DNA of 59,521 nucleotides from Rhizaria sp. SCN 62-66 (lineage: Eukaryota > Rhizaria, unplaced), in contig MEDY01000160.1 in NCBI GenBank assembly GCA_001724265.1, positions 1-59,521 on the forward strand. Direction: 5' to 3'. The notes under the pieces were generated by a model. That model saw only the letters and a program-made list of their open reading frames with translations, was not told where the DNA came from and made no database searches. Shown here one piece after another: positions 50,865-59,521 of this stretch (position 1 is its first letter; every line of letters begins with the position of its first letter). A program made the position numbers and the translations under genes.

Positions 50865-53800
50865 ATGCGTCCGAGCTCCACAAGAGGCGGCGCGACGGCC
50901 AACCCTAGTGATACGGGCACGAGCGCTAGTTCCCGCCAGCAGCAGCAACAGCAGCCTCAGCAGCAGACGCCTGTGCTGACCTCCCCCCTTCTCTCGCTCG
51001 CTCTCGCCCACAGCACCAGCCCCAGCCCCAACACGAGCACCTCGGCGAGCGGGGGCGTGGGCGCGAGCGGCAGCGGCAGCCTGATGTCTCCGCCGCTGCC
51101 CGACACGGACCCGCGGCGGCTCACGTCGTTCGGCCTCGTGACCGAGGCCGCCCCCGCTCGCTCATTATTGGCACGTCTGCTGCCCTGGCGCTCCGCCAAC
51201 GACAACGATGACAACGACGACAGCAACAACGCCAACGCCGGCGCCAGCTCTAGCTCTAGCTCTAGCTCTAGCGGCGGCGCTGACGGTGACGGCGACGGAC
51301 ACTGGGGCGCTGGCGCCGACTCGCAGTCCCAGCTGTTCGGCAACACCGCGAACGCAGACCCGCTCAACCAACACCAGCCGCGCCGGTCGCAGTTGCAGGC
51401 GCAGGCGCAGGCCCAGGCACAGGCGCTGCTGCTGCCGTTCCAGCAGCAGCCCGAGGCGATGGGCACGGGCGCGCTCTCCGAGGCCGACGAGGTGGCGGGG
51501 GCCGCCGACAGGCTCTACTTCGGCGCCCCCGGGTACGCCTACCTGGGCGCGCTCTTCGACTCGAACCCCTCGGGTACCACTGGCAACAAGAACTACAACA
51601 ACGGCAGCGCTCGAAGCAGCAACACTGACTCGACTGGTGATGTCGCTGCGAACCGCAGTGACCCGAGCAATGCTGACTCTGTTAACAACACCGTCTCTGA
51701 TAATATCGCAGACAGCGAGAACCTCACTGACCAGGGTGCCATTACTGATAATGACGATGATGACGAGATTATCACGGATACCACTGCGAACACCGACGCA
51801 GTCCCCGGCGCCGACCCGACTCCCAACATTCTTGACTCGATTGCGGACGTCACCGATGCGGCCACCCCTCAGGAGACAACTTATCTCTCCGCATTCGGTA
51901 CTACCCCCGCCCCCACAGCAGCAACCCCCAGCCCTAGCCCCGCCGCCGCTGCGACCGCCGCGACCGCAACCGCGACAGCGACTGCGGCTGCGTCCCAGTC
52001 GCTGCCACCGCCGCCCCCGCGGCCCCCCGCGCCGCCCGCCGCGCTAATGCCGCGCGCACAGTGGGCCTCGGACTCGGCCTCGACCGCCTGCGCCGCGTGC
52101 GCTAAGTCCTTCGGTGTGTTCCGCCGCCGCCACCACTGCCGGCTCTGCGGCCGGGTTTTCTGCGCCGGCTGCACCGCCGAGTCGCTCCCGGGCCCCGCGC
52201 TGGGCGTGGCGGGGGCCGTCCGCGCCTGCACCCGGTGTTTCGAGCTGTGGCTGACGCGGCGGGAGCAGCAGCAAAGATATGAGTTTCTGTTGCAGCGGTA
52301 TCAACAACAAGTCAAACAGCAGCAGCAGCAGTTACACCAGCAAACAACGGCGAGCTCCACTCAAGGACAGCCACAGCTGCAGCAGCAGCAGCAGCAGCAA
52401 CACCGCCAGTCTCAGTCTCAGTCTCAGTCTCAGTCTCAGTCTCAGTCCCAACTGCGGCAGACACGGACACAGTCTCAGTCTCAGTCTCAACCGACGGCTG
52501 CGCCTGCACCTGCGCCTGCGCCTGTGACCGTGGCAGGCCCCCCGCGGCCGCCGTCGCTGTCTCACCGCCTGTGCCCTCGCAAGCGCGCCGAGCCGCCGTC
52601 GTCGTCCTCCGACGCGCGTGACTTGATCTCGCTCGTGCACGACCTGCATCTGTTCAACCTCGTCTCGTGCCAGTTCCAGGCCCTCGAGGCCCGCCTCGCG
52701 AGTACCGTCGCTGCTCAGAGCGCCTTCAGTCAGAGCAAGAGTGTCGCCGCCGGTTGTGATGGGAGCTCTGACACTGCGTCGTTGCCCTCAGCAGTCCAGT
52801 CCGAGGAGGGCTACCGCATGGCGCTGACGTCCCTGTGGCTGCCCGCGATCTACACCCTCGCGCGGGACACGGCCGCTGCCATCCAGCCCGGCTCCGCGCG
52901 CGGCGACGCGACCGACCCGCGCGACTACGTGACCGTGCTCCCGGTGCCCGGCGGCCGCGTCAAGGACTCGGCGCGCGTGTCCGGGCTTGTGCTCGCGCAG
53001 GGCACGGCCGCGGGCGGCGCGGCGGTCACCGCGGGCCGCCCCGTGATCGCGAATCCGCGCGTGCTTGTCGTCGCGGCCCCGGTCGGCTACTTCGCCGTGT
53101 CGACGAACAAGGACAAGGACAAGGACGGCCACCACACCAACACCAGTGGCGGCGGCAGTGGCGGTCATGGTGCCGGCGGCTCCGGCGGCGGCGGCAGCGG
53201 CGGCAACAAGTCGGGCGCCGCGGCCCCGGGCGGCGACACCGCGGCTTTGACTGAGCTCTCCGACCTGCTCGCGCATGAACGCGAATACACGGACAAGGTA
53301 ATCTCGCAGATCCTTGGCATGCGGCTTGACTTGCTGGCGACCTCGCATCCGATATCGCCGCTCGCGCGCACGCTGCTGCAGGCCAACAACATCACTGTTG
53401 TGCCCAAGGTCCCGCCCCGGGTCCTGGCCCAGCTCGCGCGGTGCACTGGGGCGACTGTGGTGACATCGCTCGACCAGCTCGACCCCCGCCTGCCCTTGGT
53501 CGGCACTTGCCAGCGCATGTACACGCGCAACCTCGACGTCTTGAGCTCCACCGAGCTCCGCTTTGCTACTCCGAGCGCTAACGACGCCAACTTGAGCCAA
53601 GGCGGCGGCGCGAGCGGGGGTGGCGGCGGCGCGGGGCTCAGTGCTGCCCAGGTGGTGAGCGCGGAGGCGGGCACCCTGTCCGCCTGGGACCCCGTCTGGC
53701 TGGATCTCGTGGGCGCGGACCTGGCCACCGGCGGGCTGGGCTCCGCTGCCGGGGTCACGGGCTCTGCGCGCAGCGGCAGCGGCAGTGGCACTGGCAGTGG

Positions 53801-56800
53801 CATCGGTCAGGAAGCAAGGAGCAGCGGGTCGGACACGGATGAGGGTCACTCTGATTCTGAGTTTGAGCCTGAGGGTGATGATGACAACGACGAGAATGGC
53901 AGTGCTGAGGCTACGAGTCTCGGCTTGTCTATTGTCAGTCCCATCAAGAAGGGCAGTCGCAGCGAGCGCAAGTCGAAGCGTGACCGCGATCAACAAGGCG
54001 ACCGTGAGCAGACCAAGTCCACGACCAAGACCGTGACCAAGACCACGACGACCGTGAGCCTGACTGCCGACGGCCGCGCTTTGGCCAGTTCGCACTTGGC
54101 TGCGGCGGCGGCGTTGGGACGCATGTGCTCCGTTCATAGTCACTCTGCTCTTGCTGTGACCAATGCTGTGCTCTCCGAATGCGACTGTGTCACTACTGAG
54201 CTTACTTTTGAATCAGTCTCCGCCGCTGCTGCTGCCGATGTTGAACAGAAGCAGCAGCAAGAGCACCAATTGCAGCAACAGCTCAGTACCACTCGCAGTA
54301 GCCGCCGTCGCGCGAATCGCAACAAACGCCGTAACAACAACGACAACAACAACTCGACTGCGGACGCAACTGAGGCAGAGACCAAAGATAACTCTCTCCA
54401 CGAGGCCGAGACACGCGCCAGCACCAGCGCCACCAATCCCCGCCGCGCGTCCGCCTCGACGCAGAGCCGTGCCCACCTCCACTTGCACGCCAACTCGCCT
54501 TTCCCGCTCGACCGCCTGCGCCGCACACACCACCGGCTGCAGCCGCGGGTGACTGAGCAGACTCTCCTCGTGTTCGACGGCTGCGACCCGCGCGCGTGGG
54601 CCACCGTTGTGCTGCGCGGCGCCCCGCTGCCGGTGCTGCATCTTCTCAAGCACGTGCTCTCGGTCTCCGTTTTTGCCGCCTACGCGCTGCGGCTCGAGGG
54701 CGCCCTTTGGTTCGACCTGTCGGCGACCTACACACGCAACCACGTCGACCAGCTCGTGCGGTCAGTCCCGGCCGCCTTCCGCCCTCTGGCGCTGCGGCTG
54801 GGGTTGGTCGACCTGCGCGACTACCCGAGCTTCGCCGTGGGGGCGCCTGTGCTGCCGTTCACTGCGCCGCGCTACCTGCCCTACCCCAGTGTCCCTCTGT
54901 CCAACACGGCGCCGCTGTTCATCGCTTCACAGTATAATAGCGTTAATACCAGTAAGAACAAGGGCAACAAGAGCAGGAACAACAGCGTCAAGGCCCGCAG
55001 TGATTCCGGTGCTGACTCAACCCAGCTCTCGGCCACAGCGAGGTCCGCTGCTACGGCGACTGCGACCGCGATGTCAGAGACCGCGAGTGCTGAGTCAACA
55101 GCCCAATCCGCGCTCGCGGCCGCCACGGCGCCGCTGTGGCAGCTCTGGCCGCTGCCGGCTGCGCTGCCCATGTCGCCCTTCGTCCCCGCACTGGCGCCGG
55201 ACCCAGTCTCGCCGTACCGCCCCCCCGCGCTGCAGGCGCCTGCGGGGGCCAAGGCCGGCGCGGGGGCCGTTGCGGGCGAGGCAGAGATGTGGCTGGGGCA
55301 CTTGGCCGCGGCGCACGCCTCGGCCGCTGCGGCTGCGGCTGCCGTTGCCTCTAGTTCTGCCGCCAGTGCGTCCGCCTCTGGCTCGACTGCGAAAAAGGAT
55401 AATGGCAGTGCTGTTGTTGCTGAGAATAGTTGCAGCGCGCAATGCTGTAAGAACTGCGGAGGCACTGTACCTGCTGCCACAACCAACAAGCCGAGCCTTG
55501 TCGGTAAGACGACTGGTGCTGCAAACAGTACAACTGGCAACAATGTTGACAAGTCAGGTTTCGCCCCAGTTTTCTCTCTATCTCAGAGCAGTGCTTTCGA
55601 CGCAGTGCCTGTGACTCGCACGGAGACCGACACCGGGATTCTGACTACCTTTGTGTCCCCCTTTGCTTCCATTGCGGCCGCAGCAGGTGCCCCCGCTCTC
55701 GCTCTTGCCGCCGCTGCCGCCGCCTGCGCCACCTCGACCAGCACAGCCCACGCTACAGTTAACTCTGCCTCGAGTGCGAGTGCGGGTGCGAACGGCCTCT
55801 GCGGCTCTCTGCCGGCGCTGGTGTTCGCCCGCGCGGCCCCGCCCCCGCCGGCCCTGTGTCTGCCGACGCCGCTGACCCCGGCCGCATTTGCACGCGCGCT
55901 CGCTATGATTTACGACGAGGGCAACCGTGTCAATAGCGGTGTGAAGTATGTCACTGAGCCTTTGTTCTCGGGTCATTCTGCTGCTCACACGCCGACGTCG
56001 ACTGGCGCTGCTGCTGCTACGAATGCAAGTGCTGCTGTTGCTGCGTCTGCGTATATGAACCGTTTCACGCCATTCCCGTTGCTTCCCTCCACAACACCCC
56101 TAGCTGCGGGCCTTGGCTGCGCGCCCGCTCTCCCGCTCACGGTCATCTCTGGCAGCGGTCATTCGTTTAGCGGAGTGAATACAACTGCACCGCGCGGCTC
56201 GTTGTTGCTGCCTCCAGCACCTAGCCCTGGTTACATTGCACCCTCTAACGCCGACTCAGATAACAATGGTAGTAACCCTAATAGCAATTCCGCAGCAGCC
56301 CAGAATAGCGCCGCCGCGTCCATGAGCAGCCTCGGCGCCCTCGGCGGCGCTGGCGGCCTCGGCGCCAGCGTGAACTGGGCCTCGGCCGCCCTTTCTCTGC
56401 ACGCCTTCCTCCTCGCGGCCTCCCCGGCGGCGCTGGCGGCCGTTACCGACTGCGCCCTCACCCCGACACTGGCGCTCACGCTTGCGCGCACGCACATCAC
56501 TCACTCTGCCCACCGCCACGCCACCGATCCCGCCCACGCTCTCGCTGGCGGTCGCAGTCACAAGGTGGACGCCTCCGTGGCGGCCGCCGCGGCCGCGGCC
56601 CGCGCGCTGGCGTGGTCCCGCGTTGACGACTGCGCCCGCGCGGGCGCCCGCGCGCTGGGCCTGCCCTGGACGCCCTCGGCGCCGGTTCCGGCGGCCGTAG
56701 CGGCGCTCGTGCCGCGGGCGCTGCGGAGGACGCCCGCCGTGGCGGCGCTGTTCGACGAGACTGCCGCCGCCGCCGCCGCCGCTGCTGCTGCTGATGCGAT

Positions 56801-59489
56801 TGCGGAGAGTAACGACGATGGTAGTGATGGAGGAGACGACGAGAGCGACAATGATCAACAGAGTGGTGATCTGACCGATGATGCTCCTGCTCTGACACAG
56901 ACTCAGTCCCAGACTAGCGTTGCAGGTGCGACAGAGTCTGATGCCGTCATCGAGGTTGATACCGACACCGCTACCGCCGCTGCCGTTCGTTTCATTGCCG
57001 ACTCTCTGTGCACCATCAACTTCACTACCCTGGTCAACAGTCCCATCCGCACCCCATTTGAGTTCCCCGCCACCGCCCACGGTTACTCGGGTTTCGCTGC
57101 CCACGGCCACCACCTGTTTGGCCTGGGCGCACACGGGCCGCTCTCTCGGCCCAATGCGCCGGTTACTGTGCCCGCCTCCGCTTCTGTCGTCTCCGCCTCT
57201 AACGCCGCCGCCGCTGCTGCGGCCGCTGCGGCCGCTGCTCTTAGTTCGAGTTCGAGCGCGAACGAAGGAGGGAGCAGCCTTATCAGCATCGGCACAGTCG
57301 GTGCGGCCGCCGCTGCCGCCGCGGCCTCAGCCGCCGCTGCCTCTGCCGCTGCGACCGCCTCTGCCGCCGCTGCTAACTCAAGCTCTGCGTTCAACAGCTC
57401 TAATGCCTCTGCCTCTGCCGCAGCTGCGGCCGCGGCCGCCTCTGCCGCCTCCGCTGCCGCAGCTGCAGCTGCCGCGGCCGCTGGCATTAACACTGCTTCC
57501 ATGCCCAGCTCCCAGCATCTGCAGTCGCCGCCGCTGGCGTCGTCGCCGTCGCTGATTCTATCGACTGGCGGCAGCGGCCGTGGCCCGTTCTTCGGTGTTC
57601 ACATCGGCTCCCCCACATCTCCCTCCCTGAGCTACAATAGTAGCGCGAACGCCAACATTCCTGGCTATGCGTTGAGCAGTGGCGCAGGCTCAGGCGCTGC
57701 CGGCGTCACCACCGGCGGTAGCGCGCGCGCTCTCTCCGTCGGCGGCGCAGCCCACCCCCTGCGGTCACACGTCACCACCCACTGGTGCCCCCCGCTGCTG
57801 CTGCCGGTCATTCCCGCCTCGCACCTGCCGCCCTCGGCGCTGCTGCTGCCGCCGACCGTGGCCTCCACGCACGTGCTGCCCACCTCGGTCGCCGCCGCGG
57901 GCACCGTCGACGCGGACGCCTTCCCGCCCGCGCCGCTCACCCTGCCCGAGGGCCCGTCAGCCGCCGCCTCGGCGACCGGCAGCGGGGCTGCGGGTTCGGG
58001 GGCGGCACGGGCGGGGGCGTGGCCCGCCGCGTCGCTCGCCGGCGCTCCGCTGCTGACCGGCCCCGCCCCGCCGCCCGCCGTGGCCGCCGCGGCCGTCGCT
58101 GCGCTGGCTGCGGGCCCCCGCGGCGCCGTCGTCTGCGGCGGCCTCCAGCCTGCAGCGAACGCCACGGCAGCCTCGACAGCGACTGCGGCATCGACGGCAG
58201 CGGGGGCGGGGGCGCTGGCGTTCACGTCCGACGGCCAGCTCATCACCCGGCCGCTGCCGCTCGCGGCCGTGCTCGCGGCCGCTGCTGCCGCGGCGGCCGC
58301 GGCTGCTGCGGCGGTGGCCGCCTCCACCTCGTCCTCATCGTCGTCCTACACCGAGGGCGGCGGCAGCAGCGGCGGCTGGGGCGGCGGCCACGGGCCCAAC
58401 GCCGAGTCGGCCGCTCTGGCAGCCGCGGTGGCCGAGGAGGCGGCCGCGGCCGGGGTCGACTCGCCCTACGCGTACGCCGTCGCGGCGGCGGCTGCGGCGG
58501 CCGAGGCTGCTTCAGCTGCGGCCGCGGCGGCCACTGCAGCTGACCCCGGCTCCGAGGCCGGGTCGAGCATCGGGGCTCTCGGCGGCGGCAACCGCCGGAA
58601 TTTCATGGGGTCGAACGGCACTCGCCACGCGTCTGCCAGCTCGATCAGCGGTACCCACGGGTTACATAACAGTACCCGCGACGGCGACAGCTTCGGCGAC
58701 GCGTACAGCTACGGCGACGACGCCCACGGTAGCGGTGATTATCAGAGCAGCACCGGCAACAAGGGCATCTTCCGCGGCTCCGGCGCAGGCCCCCGCCACG
58801 CCGGCAGCGCCAACGGCCGCGGCGGCGCGCAGTCGAGCCTCAGCGCGGTGGCCGCCGCCGCCAAGGACGGCTCGCTGCCGTGCTATGTGTCGTGCCCGCT
58901 GCCCCCGCTGGCCGCGGCAGCCACGGGCGCGCCGCTGCTGCCCGCTCTGCTGGCCCCGCCCCGCGCGCTGTGGGAGGTTCTGCTAGACCCGGTCACCGCG
59001 CTCACCAACGCTATCCTCGCTCTCCTGCCGGCAGAGGATGAGGACTCCACCAGTATAAACCCCAGCGAGGCTGCTGATGTTAACAAAAGCGAAAACAGCA
59101 ATAACACTGGAGCCCGTTTTGCGTGCACGTGCCCGACTCCTGGTTTGCGGCTCCACCTGCGCCCACCGCTGCCGCCCCCGCCTGCGGTCTGGCTGTCCCG
59201 GGCTACGCGGCTTACGGTCAGCTGGACCTCCGAGGGCACGTCGTGTTTCCCGTCCGTGCTGCGCGCGCTGCCCGCCTACGCCGCGCCCGACCGCACGCTC
59301 GGCGCCTTCCTCGCCACGCACTGGTTCTCGCGCCCCAAGTGCCTCTCGTCTCGCTGCGGCCGCGACGCGCTGCGCCACACCGCCGCGCTGCTGCTGCCGC
59401 ACGGCCGCGTTGTCATTAGAGCGCGCAGGCTCCCCTCGGCCGGCGGCGGCGGCGGCCGCGGCGCCGGCGCGGGCGGCGGCTCGGCCTAC

Positions 59490-59520
<31 letters not shown>

Positions 59521-59521
59521 T
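50865..59521 (+). CDS. PIKFYVE: Fab1/PIKfyve phosphatidylinositol 3-phosphate 5-kinase, 5' part
   Basis: One intron-free frame from ATG 50865 to the window edge encodes 2885 codons; the C-terminal kinase domain lies outside. Fab1 makes PI(3,5)P2 on endosomes and lysosomes. A FYVE finger at 400-458 has WASD, RRRHHCRLCG and eight Cys (409, 412, 425, 428, 433, 436, 455, 458); the usual RVC before the last Cys pair is RAC here. The TCP-1/CCT-like domain follows, in pieces: DYVTVLPVPGGRVKDSARVSG (about 685), LLAHEREYTDKVISQILGMRLDL, VPPRVLAQLARCTGATVV, then VVLRGAPLPVLHLLKHVLSV and FAAYALRLEG (about 1249). The Cys-rich region before the kinase appears at the end (LGAFLATHWFSRPKCLSSRCG, HTAALLLPHGRVVI, about 2810-2850). 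In between are well over a thousand residues of Ala/Ser/Asn tracts, including an (SQ)n run. Human PIKFYVE is 2098 residues in all. Confidence 0.92.
51248..51272. repeat. AGCTCT hexamer repeat coding Ser
   Basis: Four AGCTCT units encode poly-Ser near the N-terminus of Fab1. Confidence 0.75.
52407..52448. repeat. CAGTCT hexamer repeat coding (Ser-Gln)n
   Basis: About seven hexamers encode an SQ dipeptide run shortly after the FYVE finger. A second, shorter SQ run follows at about 52470-52490. Confidence 0.85.
59491..59521. repeat. GGC microsatellite at the window edge
   Basis: About ten GCG/GGC units encode Ala in the Fab1 frame and run off the end of the window, so the length is unknown. 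Confidence 0.75.

Noticed and set aside
1-59521. Clustering of GNPTAB, AP-2 alpha, ArfGAP and Fab1 as a trafficking gene cluster
   Set aside because: They are separated by unrelated genes and lie on both strands; such functions are common enough for chance.

Overview
The window is eukaryotic nuclear DNA, most likely from a free-living protist that I cannot place. The evidence is GT-AG introns, eukaryote-only gene families (AP-2 alpha, ArfGAP, PAAF1, Fab1/PIKfyve, GNPTAB-type phosphotransferase, Msp1), GC-rich exons set in AT-rich introns and intergenic DNA, and many long Ala/Ser/Gly/Gln/Asn tracts inserted into otherwise conserved proteins. I see no prokaryotic operon, CRISPR array, phage or recognisable transposon.

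Layout, left to right. 1-1217: two small same-strand ORFs of unknown function that may be one spliced gene. 2858-4763 (-): three-exon Nudix hydrolase with a long insertion inside the Nudix box. 5650-14165 (-): two-exon, 2776-residue Stealth/GNPTAB-like GlcNAc-1-phosphotransferase with two LNR (Notch) repeats, an EF hand and a membrane segment at each end. 15022-16791 (+): cytochrome-b5 front-end fatty acid desaturase. 17837-22924 (+): very large low-complexity protein. 23530-25722 (-): two ORFs in one frame separated by a single TAG. 26849-28582 (-): three-exon mitochondrial aspartate aminotransferase. 30215-30985 (-): two-exon coiled-coil protein. 31890-35040 (+): two-exon AP-2 alpha adaptin. 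35661-38004 (-): three-exon Msp1/ATAD1 AAA ATPase. 38859-39326 (-): secreted Cys-rich protein. 39818-42396 (-): three-exon ArfGAP whose first intron directly follows the start codon. 44238-47156 (+): PAAF1-like WD40 protein. 48025-50241 (-): two-exon CIAO1. 50865-59521 (+): FYVE/TCP-1 part of a Fab1/PIKfyve lipid kinase, cut by the window edge before its kinase domain.

Most of these are single-copy housekeeping functions with no shared pathway. Several (GNPTAB, AP-2 alpha, ArfGAP, Fab1) act in Golgi, endosome and lysosome traffic, and the gene order gives no reason to think this is more than chance. I reconstructed twelve introns by matching frames across splice sites; they are 142-271 nt long and eleven begin GTAC.

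The points most worth a second look are: a pyrimidine tract plus AG just upstream of most start codons (trans-splice acceptors or 5' UTR introns); a 9-mer, TCACGGTCA/TGACCGTGA, present 17 times in coding DNA in several reading frames and also in non-coding DNA; the near absence of TAG as a terminator together with one in-frame TAG inside a coding frame; and the insertion that splits the Nudix motif.
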